64,000 nucleotides of DNA from Epiperipatus broadwayi. Lineage: Eukaryota > Onychophora > Udeonychophora > Euonychophora > Peripatidae. The position numbers and the translations under genes are program-made. Each line of letters opens with the position of its first letter. Positions within the stretch are counted from its first letter, which is position 1. The DNA is taken from contig JAQFVV010006246.1 of NCBI GenBank assembly GCA_028023455.1, forward strand, positions 2,593,501-2,657,500, given 5' to 3'. Below the pieces are notes generated by a model. The model did no database searches and was not told the DNA's origin. It was given only the letters and a program-made list of their open reading frames with translations. Positions 1 through 11,985 of the stretch are shown in pieces.

Positions 1-954
1 AATTCAAGAAGCAGTGTTGCAGTGATCCCATGCTGAGGACAGAAACTACTGATTAAACTGTTTTCCATTGTAACTTGGATGTCTTGCTGACTGCTTTGAA
101 GTATGTTTTTATACTTCATTTATAACAGTATGATGACTTTCTTTAACAGAGGACTATTTACTTTGTGTGGCTAGACAATCAATAACCACACCAATCAAAA
201 TATTTGAAAAATAATGCATTCTGATCCAGAAACCAAAACTGACGTTTGCTCAAATCAGCTGTTTCCTGCTTTAACTATGTTGTGAAAAAGAAAGTGTATT
301 GTGCCAAGATAAACTCAAGACCTACTTATAGTAAACACTATATAATGTTACCAATACTATTGTATAGTATTATCAATGTCTAATGAGAATAACTGCCATT
401 TTGAATGAACTAATAAAGATGTTAAAAAAAGATATCTGCAGAAAATCATAGTTTAGAGCTGTTTAAATATTTAACATAGTAATATCTTATCATTATAGTT
501 TTTCTAAGGTCTTAAATTTAAAATATCTTTTATTATCTTTAATATTTGGTATACATTGTAATTATTTGCACAATTTTAAATTCATTTTTAATAAATTATT
601 ATCTTTAGTAATCCATTTAATTTGTATTTGCTTATCCAACTCAATTCAAATATTATGCTACTAACATCATTTATGTTATTAATATCCACTATTCTGAAAA
701 ATCATGAAATCAGTTGGGTAACATGAGGGGATAGTGTTAATAATTTGTAAATAATGACAATCAGGCTTAGTGAATTTTTCAAAAGTAAAATTTTTATTTA
801 GAAAATTTGGCACCATGAAGTTTTTCTTTTTTTTTTTTTAGTGAAACTAGAAAAACAAATTAAAGATACTTTTGGAAGGGCTTGTATTTAATTTAAACCT
901 TCAGTACTATATAATAAATCATTATCATTTTAGATATCTGGTTAATATATATAT
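1..954. other. AT-rich sequence with no recognised gene
   Basis: No open frame or exon-like block stands out here. A long T run followed by AG near 825-841 resembles a splice acceptor, but what follows has no recognisable domain. The stretch ends in a short (AT)n tract (about 944-954) that abuts the start of the F1 element. It is probably intron or intergenic DNA. Confidence 0.5.
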
Positions 955-3900
955 TGTGCCCTTTTATATGGGTCACCATTTAAGTTTTGTGCTAATCTAG
1001 TAGAAAATTTTAAATTTAAGAAGTATTTTAAAAGTGTGATGTTGACTTTGCTTGTGGTAATGCTACCATAAGTGTAATTAAAGCAATCTATGAGTATTTG
1101 ATATGTGAATTGTGTTGGTATTGAGAAGATATTTAAATGATGATGATTATGATGTAATACTGCATTAATAAATTTAATAACAAATGTTTAAAGCTAAAGT
1201 ATTTAAAAGATTAAGTTAAAATTAGATAAAGATATTTATTAAATTCAAAATATATGTTAAAAGTGAATAAAAATATTTTAAATTATAAGTACTTAAATTG
1301 AGATTAATATTTGATTTTAATCATATCAAATAATTATTTTAAAATCTGATATAATATCTTATTTATTTTTTAAAAATAAATATTTATTTTAAAACTGCAA
1401 TTGTTAGTTTATTTTTAGACAAGCGTTCTTGTATTATAAAGAACAGATGTTATACACACGCGTGGAAGTTGTCTAATAAAGTTGCATAATTATTTTAAAA
1501 AATCATGTTATAAAATTTATAAATAATACGTGAGTTATCACGAGATAAAAATAAAGATATTAATGTAAAATATTAGATCTGATTTTTAAAAATATTACTT
1601 TAAAAAAATGTAACGTATTTAAAAAGATTTAATTTATTTTAAATGATCTTATAAAAGTTAAGATTTAAATCAAGTGAGAAAGAATATTTCAAAAGAATGT
1701 TTAATAGATTTAAATAAATGATAAATATTGTTTTAAAAGAATTTGATAAAATATTAAATATTAAATAAGTCATTATTATTTATTTTTAATATTGTGTTGG
1801 TAAATATGTAAATAAGAAATTTTGATTGTTTAAACTTACCAATCAGATAAGGAGTTTCTGGCAGTATATAAGCTGGATTCAATTGTTGAGGGGGTCTCTC
1901 TACAATAAAACTTCTAAGTCGTGTGCGCTATTAAAAAAATAGCCAAGTAAATTTATAAACGCTCTTAAAATCAGTTGTAAAATCATAAGAGTGTTATTGA
2001 ATAATTTATAATATTTTTAAAGTAATGAATATGCAGTAGAAACCTAATATTCCCTATTATCTTCTCAATATCGAAACTCAATTTACGTACAAATAATCAA
2101 TGGAAACATCACGTATCGGAAAAATATATCAGAAACTTTATGCTATAGAAGTAACAGACGCTGGATTAGTACATAAAACTACAAGATGGAGAAAAGTAGT
2201 ATTTTGGACTATAAATAGTTTTCAAAAGTTAAATTACTATTGTCTATTACTAATAGATATTTTAAAAATATAAATATTTCTGTAAAAGAAAGTATTTTGA
2301 CAAATTATAGAAGTAAAATATGTATCTTAAGGAAAGATATAAGATGCAGTAGTAATTTTAAATAAATACTTGCCTTGTTAAGTCTTTATGCTTAAAAGAC
2401 TAGAGATTGATAATTTGAAAAGGCAAATATATTATAAGTATAAGTATTTTAAAAAATCGTAATATAATAAAATTATTTTATTAAAGTTATCTAAACGCTG
2501 GCCGTTATAGATGGAAAATTAATTCTTACCGGAATATGTTATTTATAAATGCATAGATAATACATGGACGTCCAAGCCAAACCAAGTTAATTGAAAAATA
2601 ATTAAATGACAATTTTATCAATTATAAACTAAGTTGAAATAATAACTTTCAAATAATAATTGATGAAGAATTGGATCCAAAGAACTTATAAACTATTTTA
2701 ATTTTATTTGTTTTCTTGTGGAACTTATTATTTTTTTAAAAAAAAATAAACGTTATTATTTTTATTATAAACTTTCAAGAAACACGTGATACAACGGAAC
2801 AGGAAATAGTGTTTTATTGACTTTATACGGAGGATATTTGTTAGAACTTTTATGGTAGAAAAAATCAACGCTGGACTATGTAATATGAATTTTATTTTAT
2901 TTATTTAACATAAAATTTAAATATTATTAAACTCTTTAAAAGTAGGTTAGGTACATTTATTAAATAGTAACTTAAAAATAATATAATAATTAATTACATA
3001 AACTTATTTTTATAATTAATATAATACGGAATATTCTAATGAACGTTATGAGTGAAAATGTGAATGATTTTTATTTTATGAAGCTGCAAATTCCGAAGAA
3101 TACTGGATAGCAGAATGGACAATATTATTATTATGGTAAAAAATATTGTATAATGATTTTTAATGAATTTAATATGTTTTTCTTTAGATCAACTGAATAT
3201 TATGTTGTTGTAGAATGAATGGATAAATATATTATGAAAACACATACATTATATTGACAACAAACTTTATTAAAATATGCATAAGTTTTTAATCTATAAT
3301 ATTAACATGATACAACATTACGTAAAGCTTAGAAATAATTATATGATTCTTTCGTAAATAAATTTGATATTTTTATTTATGCTTAGTATTAAAATGATGT
3401 TTATTATTTATCTTAATAATTATTTTATTTTTGCAAGTCAGAAAAGGATTTTAAAAGTCTATTTTATTTTCTGTTTATTGAATAAGTTAAGTTACGTTTA
3501 GGTAGAAGCTTATATTTAGATTGAAAAGTTTACTAAGTATAGACAATATAGTATGAGTAATTTGGATAATGAATATTTTATTTGAAGTTGATATTTGTTT
3601 TTCCGGAAAATGTTTTAAATAAGTTTAGAATATGTTTTATAAATAGAAATTTATTAGAAAGGTTAGTAAAGCACATAGGGTAAAATAATGATTTTACACA
3701 GAAAGGAATCATAAAATTTATCTAATGTAATGTTTTATAAATTTAAAATTGATAAATGATTTTAAATATTAGTGTTTGAATAATACAGATGTAGAATGCA
3801 TATTTTATAAAACATATAATAGAAATTACATTAGGTGGAATTTAATTATAGCCAATCATTTGTTTTACATTATAAAGAGATATTAATTTTATATAAAGCT

Positions 3901-5163
3901 CTTAGGTAATGCTAATAACAAAGTGAATACATGATCATACATTATAAATGATATTTAATTAATGTAGTTATTTAATAGGTAGAACTACATTATGTACACA
4001 TGCTACATAATTAGTCTCGACATATTGTTATTTGTAGTAATTAAAGTACAACTATTTATTTAAAATCTAAGTTTAAGAAAAACACACTGTAATATTATTA
4101 ATATAGCATTTGAAGGAATGTGTAATTCCTTATTAAGTACATGAGTTAATAACAGTGTAAGCTTCTTATATTTGTATTTCTATTTTATTTTATTTGTTGT
4201 CATAAGTTATAAATTGTAAATAGTGTAAATAAATTTTATTTGAAATTATTGTAAATAAATTTGTTAATTTGTTTTAAAAGTGTGTCGAGTTTCATTATTT
4301 TTCACCTCAGCATTTTGACATCAGATGATTTGAAATAAACATAATATTTGCACAAAATGAATTTGTTATTATTATTTAGAATTGAATACCATATTTGCTT
4401 AACATTATTTTATAAGAATTAATTGACATGAACATAAATACTACAATGGTCATAAGATGATTATAATGCACATTATAAGAATACAATATTGTTTATTGCC
4501 ACAGATTATTAAGTATAAGATTTTAATCTATTTTAAAATGAAGATACCATATGAAATAAAAGATATACATATGATTGTTTATTCTTTTAGTGATTAATTA
4601 TATAAGAAAAATAGATGAGATTAAATTACACTCCAAGATTAGTATTATTTATTATTATTATTTAAGTAAGTTAGGTGTATTTAAGTTTGATATAAAATCC
4701 CACATCATACTTATTTACATGATTTATTATTATTTTAAAACAGCTTAGAAGAACCTGAGATTATTTAATTATATTTTAAGTTAAAGTTAGGAATTATTTT
4801 AGTATTATTAAAGATAATTTATTTCATTTAAAAGTCATAAGAATGCTATAGATGTAGTGGTAAGATGATAAGGTAGTGGTAGTATTCTTATGCCATTGAG
4901 ACAGTATCTTGGGAGATATTGACTCAGTGTAAATCTGCTTATTACTTTGTAACTTTACTTCGCAGTCTCATAATTTTATAAATACTTATTTAATTAATAT
5001 AATCTAAAACTATATTGATTTTGATGATTGATAATAAATTTAATTAAGATATGATAATATAAAAGTATATTAAAGATAAATATGCAAATTTTAATGAAGC
5101 ATAATAATGTAACTGAGCTAGTTGTATTTTAAACTATTTTATATATCAAGAAGTAAGGGTACA
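955..5163 (+). mobile_element. Family F1 LTR-like element, 4.2 kb, + copy
   Basis: The unit starts TGTGCCCTTTTATATGGGTC directly after an (AT)n tract and ends GGGTACA directly before a longer (TA)n tract, so it has the TG...CA ends of an LTR. A second copy lies inverted at 38824-43776. The two match at their starts (TGTGCCC), around the TATA box, near 4280 (GTGTCGAGTT versus GTGTCCGAGTT) and near 4890 (TTCTTATGCCATTGAG in both). A TATA box sits 910 bp from the start and an AATAAA lies at about 4228. No coding frame was found. The reading as a solo LTR is inference; at over 4 kb it would be extremely long, so a non-autonomous complete element or a composite is possible. Confidence 0.65.
1865..1872 (+). 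promoter_or_regulatory. TATA box of F1 element
   Basis: TATATAAG lies 910 bp into the F1 element. The inverted F1 copy has TATAAATA at a similar offset (about 982 bp), and the flanks align (ACCAATCAGATAAGG versus ACCAATAGGAATAGG). This points to the U3/R promoter of the element. Confidence 0.5.
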
Positions 5164-5184
5164 ATATATATATATATATATATA
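5163..5184. repeat. (TA)n microsatellite
   Basis: This is a run of TA dinucleotides directly after the F1 end. It is one of many (AT)n tracts here that coincide with repeat boundaries. Confidence 0.85.
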
Positions 5185-5216
5185 ACTACAACCATTAAAT
5201 GTCTGTATTTTTAAAT

Positions 5217-5543
5217 TATATAATAATAATTCAAACAAATATATTTAATACAGTATTCAAAATTAAATAATCTATTCTTTACCAGAAGTACTTTCAATTG
5301 TTTCACTGACAATCTTTATCAACTGTTAATACAAACGTACAAAAAATAAAAACTTGCATTACCCATCATTCAAATTTGAATAGATTGAATGATGGGTAAT
5401 GCAAGTTTTTATTTTTTGTATGTTTGTATTAACAGTTGATAAAGATTGTCAGTGAAACAATTGAAAGTACTTCTGGTAAAGAATAGATTATTTAATTTTG
5501 AATACTGTATTAAATATATTTGTTTGAATTATTATTATTATAT
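5217..5543. repeat. Near-perfect long inverted repeat (hairpin)
   Basis: The left arm (5217-5373) and right arm (5385-5543) are reverse complements over about 157 bp, with an 11-base loop (5374-5384). The only clear substitution is in ACGTAC versus GTATGT, plus one extra TAA unit in the outer arm. The arms run from ATAATAATAATTCAAAC outside to CCCATCATTCAA at the loop. There is no ORF. (AT)n tracts lie on both sides. It could be a young foldback MITE or a source of hairpin RNA. Arm identity near 99% implies recent origin or gene conversion. Confidence 0.9.
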
Positions 5544-5609
5544 ATATATATATTTGAATTGAATCATTTTTTATTTGAATTTTTTGACCATTCACCTGTC
5601 ACTTAATAT

Positions 5610-7090
5610 TGAAACAATAACCTGAAAATCCCTAACCATTTCATCATCAACCTGATAATCTACTCGCTAGATTCGAACCTTATTTTAAATATTTAAAACT
5701 CATAAAATCAAGCGTTAAAATTCACTATCATGGTTGTTTCAAAAACATTATATATTTACATGCCAACCAACACTATAATGAGATAGGATTAATAAAATTA
5801 TAGTGTATTACTACAGCAGAAAATTTTAATAAAAGTGTTTTATTATATAGAATTAACATTAAAGTCAATTTATTAATAATTTTGTTATTGTAAATTTGTA
5901 TGTGGATATATAACTCAACCTATATTATAATGTATATAGGGGTGGTGTGATTAAAATATGTTAAAACTATTATTTTGATTTAAAATATATTAAAAGGTTT
6001 ATTTTAAAAAAAAAATGTTGAAAAGTTTTCTTTAAAAAAAGAAAATATGTTAAAAGTTTTTAGAATAAGAAGTTTTGGATAGTAACAGATTTAATTTTGT
6101 TGTAAACAAGAATGTAATTAATGGCCACACCCACCTTACATCAAATTAAAAGTTATTGTAAAATCTGGCTAATTGAAATTGCATTAGATAAAAGTTAAAC
6201 TATTTTAGAATCTTACTAATTAAAATTGTTTACAACAAAATGGTTTTACAATAAAGTCAGGAAATGGTACAATTGAATAGCCAAAAGAAAGTTATAATGC
6301 CTGAGTAATTTATTAATAGATTTAAAATTAAAATTATACGATTTTGTATAATTTAATTAAGTTTTAGAGTTATAACACCTCAGAAACTTAGCATATTATA
6401 CGATCTGTAATATTAATTAAAATTCATAGTCCTGAGGCAAAGTAAATTCTTAAAAGGTGTTAAGACTTATAAGGTGAACATATAAATAGGCCATATTTTG
6501 AATTTCCAAAAAAGGACTCCATTTTCTAAGAGCATTTGTCACCAAAATCCACATCCGTTTGAATTGTAAAATGACTGGCTAGAACGGACATTTCTTTGTT
6601 GCTCCACAAGAAGAATGGTGTTTCTTTTATCTGATGCCATAACTAGCATTCTTTCAGAGGAACCAAAGCTTGACTGAATAAAGAAGATGATACCAACAGC
6701 CACCCAATAAAGCTCATCAAACCTACAGCTCAAGCACTTGCATTCCAGCTAAATTATGACCGGTAGAATTACTTTCAAATTCCAGAGCTCTGTGTTAATT
6801 CTGTATAATTTTATTTAATCTTTAAAACTAAATTCAAGCTAGCTAACTATATATAAATGTAATGAACTAAATTGTAATTAAACAACTAAATATAATTTTT
6901 TTAAAAATAAATAAATTTATATTTCCATTTCTGGTATTTACATGAAATATAAATGTAATATTTAAAACAGCATTACGCTGTTGCACATGCACTTTGAAGA
7001 TTTTAATTATAAATGAATATAAATATAAATGAGATATAAATATAATTTTTTAAAAATTAAGTTTAACCCTAATGCAAACATGTACCATAA
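5610..7090 (+). mobile_element. Family F2 LTR, copy A
   Basis: This copy aligns with 17279-18660 along its length. Both start TGAAAY, followed by a CATC-rich segment and TTCGAACCT. Both share ATGAGATAGGATTA-like text, a GACCACACC block, a TATA box about 865 bp in, and a downstream block with CCAGAGCTCTGTGT-like sequence. The right edge is gradual (about 7060-7090). There is no coding capacity; the short minus frame at 6539-6733 lies inside the element and is treated as chance. It is read as a degenerate solo LTR. Confidence 0.7.
6481..6488 (+). promoter_or_regulatory. TATA box of F2 LTR copy A
   Basis: TATAAATA lies 871 bp from the LTR start. Copy B has the identical octamer at 860 bp, and both are followed by a CCATATT motif. 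Confidence 0.55.
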
Positions 7091-7363
7091 TTCAAAAGTT
7101 CTTTTTTTTTTCAAGATATAAGAACTTTATTTATATTATAGTTTTGTTTTACATATGTTGATTCTCTGCCTTTACATCTTTACAGACCTGAGTGTTAACT
7201 ATTATTAGTTCAGTTCTGATAATTCTACCTCACTTCCAGCACACTAAATAAATTTTCTAGGGGCTATATTTGTTGGGCTTCATGCCTTAACTTGGTCATT
7301 TATTGTAAACAGTTATTTATTAAATACCTTCTGTCTTTCTTATTTCCTTTGCTTGTAAGTAAG

Positions 7364-8975
7364 CACATTCACTATAAGTTCATTTGGATAGTTGTGGAAG
7401 GACCGTACTACTGCCAGCAGATGGCACTGCTATACCATCAACAATCGGCCCGAAGCTTGCAAGTGATAAATTTATATACGAAAGTGGCTGAAAATTGACA
7501 AAATGCCTGAGGCAATATCGAAAGTACAAATTATATAATAAAAAAAACAAGAAAATGCTATAAAATTCAAATTAAAAAAAAAATCGGTGAAAATACAACA
7601 AAGACATACCCATCCACCCTAAAATCAAAAATTCTTCACTTAAATTGAAAAATAAAAATGCCTGAGGATATATACACAAGAAATACATCAAAAGTACAAA
7701 TTATATTTTAAAAAATGCTATAAAATTCAAATTAAAAAAAAAAAAAATTGGTGAAAATATGCAAACAACAATGGAGGAATGCAGGAAATTTAAAAACAGA
7801 ATTTCATCAAATTATTTAGCTTTCAATATTTGCAAATGATCAGATTTAAAAGCAATGTTTATATAAACTAAAAAGAATATTACATGAGAGAATTTATTTT
7901 TCAAATTATTTATCTCCACTTTGAAATTATGGCATATCATCAAAAATAACTCGAAAGTAAAACCTACCTCCTCCCCCAGTAAAGAATTTCTATTCAAAAA
8001 TAACTGAAATGGACCAATTTAATCAAAAAATACTTCTAAAATGCAAAATAAAAAAAAAACAACCCCCCAAAACACCATCCATCAAAAATTCAATTAAAAA
8101 TAATTAAAATGCAAATACAGAATTTTGTTGTATTACCAGTATAAAATTATAATGAAATATGGCAACCACCGAGTAACTTTTCTAAAATATACTAAATCTT
8201 ATCAATATTTAAAAAATAAAAGACTATTGGCAAATATGCTTGTGCATTATTTAAGTAACATATAATATTAACTCATAACACAGATTAATACATACTAAGT
8301 AATTAAATATAATTATAGCAAGTTTAAAAGAGAAAGTGGAAAAATTACCAACTTTTGTTCCAGATTTGGTTCAGCACCATTTGCACAATGATGAGTTGAT
8401 CATCATGATGTTCTGCAAAATTTAGTTTCTATTGGTAAATTTCTTAGCACTTTTATCAAAGGTGATTCTCAGAACAGAAGATATCTACAAACACTAGCAG
8501 TTATTTAAAGAAAGCTATGCACACATGTTTATAATATACCAATGCAATATCAAATAATAAATGATTGTTCTGCATTTTGCCAAAGAGAAAATATTTTCTT
8601 TAAAATATACTTTAGTACTATAATCTGTGCAAAGTAAATATATGTAAGATGCATATTTAATTATGTTTTATTTAAACAAAGTTGCAAATTCATCTATATT
8701 TTTTAATGTGAGGTGTCTAATTACCAACATACCCCCCCCCCCCCCAATAGCTTTCATTGACAAATTAAGTCAGTGTAGATTTTCAAAAAATATACTAAAT
8801 ACTTTTAAAAGAAAAGCCTTTCAACATCAAATTATTTAGCTTTAAAGCAATTTTTTTTTTCTGGCTTTGAAATTATGGCGTATCTAAATTCATTAATAAT
8901 ATTTAATAATTAAAAAACAATATACAAAAAATAATTACTAATGTCTTTCTTCATTTATAGTAGGCACTTGGATTT
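7364..8975. repeat. Left arm of large foldback-like inverted repeat
   Basis: This arm is the reverse complement of most of 10055-11880. Outer ends match (GTTGTGGAAGG here, CTCCACAACTACC at the far end), followed by GATAAATTTATATACGAAAG against CTTTTGTATATAAATTTATC. Further in it contains the inverted form of the 180-190 bp tandem subrepeat (GCCTGAGG, GAAATACAT, GGTGAAAAT, CTTCACTTAAAT). Nearer the centre it holds the inverse of the 240 bp subrepeat (TTAAGTCAGTGTAGATTTTC, TTATGGCGTATC) and ends near AGTAGGCACTTG. Arms made of internal tandem repeats are typical of foldback (FB-like) elements. No transposase was found. Confidence 0.75.
8732..8745 (+). repeat. C14 homopolymer
   Basis: Fourteen consecutive C bases lie in the left arm, at the place where the right-arm subrepeats carry a short G-rich block (TTTGGGGGAAGG). 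Confidence 0.9.
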
Positions 8976-10054
8976 TTCCAGTTTTTTTGGTTCAAGAAAT
9001 TGTTTTTCATGTGAAAATCACATCACATTTCATTTTGAAAATACAAAGTGTGACATGCCATAGAAAAAGATTATTTGCAGAATATAAATCCATTAGCTAT
9101 CTCCCAAAATAAAATGAAAAATGGTACTGACTCTAAACAAAATTTATTTTTACAATTACCACTTAACGTACTCACAAAAGCTAGAAACTGGTTAATAGTA
9201 TCCTAAACATTTCATCATATATGTATGCTATATGAGATTTTTAGAAAAATACTGAATTAAATCCATATACATGTACCAATTAAATATAATCACACTGTAA
9301 TATATTAAATCACAGTTTGCATGTTCAAAATGAAATATGATGTAATAGACATTTTGCATGAAAATATAATTTCCAAAGCCAACAAATTTAATCAAAATGT
9401 AATTGAACTAGACTTTTGAAATACCTGCTTAGTTCTATTATGATGTGTTAATTATTTTGTACTGCTAGAAATACAAGTTGTTGGGATAATTTTTATTTGT
9501 TGACAGAGTTAATAAGGATTATTTTCTGATGCAGAAGAATACAACATTAAATATGCACAAACTTTGAGGCATCATTTCAAAATCCTGCCCTGAGAGGCTT
9601 TGGGGGCTTTTAAAATGTAATAAACGAGAGATGGGGACTGCTTGACATTATCTGGATTCATACTTAGACAAATTTATGTGGCGATGATTGCATGATGATT
9701 CATTGCAAGTGATTAATATACCGTCTATCTCAATTTTACAATTTCTAAATTATAATCTGGTAATTTCTGCTATCTTTGCTGTAACCACCATTACCCTATC
9801 TTCTCTTACTATTTAAGTGTGTTAAAATCTGTTCCAAAATGCTTCAAAATTTTGCCATCTTTGCTATATTTTTTACACCAAATAACCATCGTTACTTAAT
9901 CTTCTGTTACTATTCAAGTGTGTTCAAAGTTCTGCCATTTTTGCTGTATTTTTTTCACACCAAATAACCACCATTACTCAATTTTCCGTTACTATTTGAA
10001 ATGTGAACACTAACTCAAAATACTGTTCTTCTTAATGGATTTTTATGCTGAACA
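8976..10054. other. Spacer between foldback arms, with a short tandem array
   Basis: This is the unique centre of the inverted-repeat structure. It has no convincing ORF. From about 9755 to 10005 it holds roughly three diverged direct copies, about 83 bp each, containing CCACCATTAC, CTTTTACTATT and AAGTGTGTT-like blocks. Confidence 0.6.
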
Positions 10055-11880
10055 CATTCAAGTGCCTACTACGCACTTCGGTAATTATTTTTTGTGTATT
10101 GATTTTTTACATTGATTACCATTTTTTGTGTATTGCTTTTTAATTATTTAAATATTATTAATCAATTTAGATATGCTATAATTTGAAAGCCAGATAACAA
10201 TTAATAGCTTTAAATCTAAATAATTTGAGATTTTCTTTTTTAAGTATTTAGTATATTTTTTGAAAATCTATGCCATCGACTTAATTTGTCAATTTCAGCT
10301 ACTTTGGGGGAAGGAGTGGATTTTACGCCATGTTTCTTAGTTGAGGGAGAGGTTGGTAATTATTTTTTGTGTATTACTTTTTCATTATTTAAATATTATT
10401 GTGAAATTTAGATATGCAATAATTTGAAAGCTAGATAACAATTAATTGTTTTAAAGCTAAATAATTTGAGATTTTCTTTTTTAAGTATTTAATATATTTT
10501 TTAAAAATCTATGCCATCTACTTAATTTATCAATTTCAGCTACTTTGGGGAAGGGGTGGATTTTATGCCATGTTTCTTAATTGGAGGAGGGGTTGGTAAT
10601 TATTTTTTGTGTATTGCTTTTTGATTATTTAAATATTATTGCTCAATTTAGATATGCAATAATTTGAAAGCCAGAGAACAATTAATTGCTTTTCAATATG
10701 ATTGTAGATGCATATTTATATTTAAATATTATTGTTCAATTTAGATATGCAATAATTTGAAAGTCAGAGAACAATTAATTGCTTTTCAATATGATCGTAG
10801 ATGCATATTTATGTTGAAAGGTAAATAATTTGACGTTTTTGGATTTCCTGCTCTTTGTTCGCCATGTTTCTTACTTTGTGGATTTTCACCATTTTTTTTT
10901 TTTTTTAATTTGAATTATTATAGGATTTTATAGCATTTTCTTGTTTTTTTTTTATTATTTGTACTTTCAATGTATTTCTTGGATGTATATATATCCTCAG
11001 GCATTTTAATTTTTTGATTTAAGTGAAGAATTTTTGATTTTAGGGGGAAGGGGTACATCTTTGTCATATTTTCACCGATTTTTTTTTTAATTTCAATTGT
11101 ATAGCAGTTTCTTGGGTTTTTTTTATAATTTGTACTTTTGATGTATTTCTTGTATATATATATATATCTTCAGGCATTTTTATTTTTCAATTTAAGTGAA
11201 GAATTTTTAATTTTAGGGATGAGGGGTACATCTTTGTCATATTTTCACCGATTTTTTTTTTTTTTAATTTCAATTTTATAGCATTTTCTTGGGTTTTTTA
11301 TTTTTTATAATTTGTACTTTCAATGTATTTCTTGGATATATATATATATATTCTCAGGCATTTTTATTTTTCGATTTAAGTGAAGAATTTTTGATTTTAG
11401 GGGGGAAGGTATGGGTATGTCTTTGTCATATTTTCACCAACTTTCTTTTTTTAATTTCAATTTTATAGCATTTTCTTGTTTTTTTTATAATTTATACTTT
11501 CGATGTATTTCTTGGATATATATATATATATATATCCTCAGGCATTTTTATTTTTCGATTTAAGTGAAGAATTTTTGATTTTAGGGGTGGATGGGTACAT
11601 CTTTGTTATATTTTCACCAATTTGTTTTTTAATTTGAATTTTATAGCATTTTCTTGGTGTTTTTTTTTATGATTTGTACTTTTGATGTATTTCTTGGATA
11701 TATATTACTCAGAAATTTTTATTTGTCAATTTCCAGCCACTTTTGTATATAAATTTATCACTTGCAGCTTCAGGCCGGTTGTTGATGGGGTCGCAGTGTC
11801 ATCTGCCAGTGATAGTATGGTCCCTCCACAACTACCTTCATTTGCAAATAGCTCTCATCATTTATAGTGATGTGACTTCA
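10055..11880. repeat. Right arm of foldback-like inverted repeat, two tandem arrays
   Basis: From about 10085 to 10850 there are roughly three direct copies of a 240 bp unit (starting AATTATTTTTTGTGTATTG, with AGATATGCAATAATTTGAAA and TCAGCTACTTTGGGG inside). From about 10890 to 11700 there are about five copies of a 180-190 bp unit (TTTATAGCATTTTCTTG, an (AT)n stretch, CAGGCATTTTTATTTTTC, TTAAGTGAAGAATTTTTGAT, TCATATTTTCACC). The arm ends with CTCCACAACTACC, matching the outer end of the left arm in inverse. The small + frame at 11682-11867 is chance. Confidence 0.8.
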
Positions 11881-11985
11881 TTTTTATCAACATAATGAGC
11901 ACTTTTTCCCAATTAAATGTACCCCATTTACTTTCATCAGCATTAACTATATCCCAGAGAGTCTCTTCTATGAGAACTTTTTCTT

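Noticed and set aside
825-890. Strong polypyrimidine-AG followed by an open stretch
   Set aside because: The encoded 14-15 residues are generic Lys-rich sequence and the donor is weak; T runs are common here.
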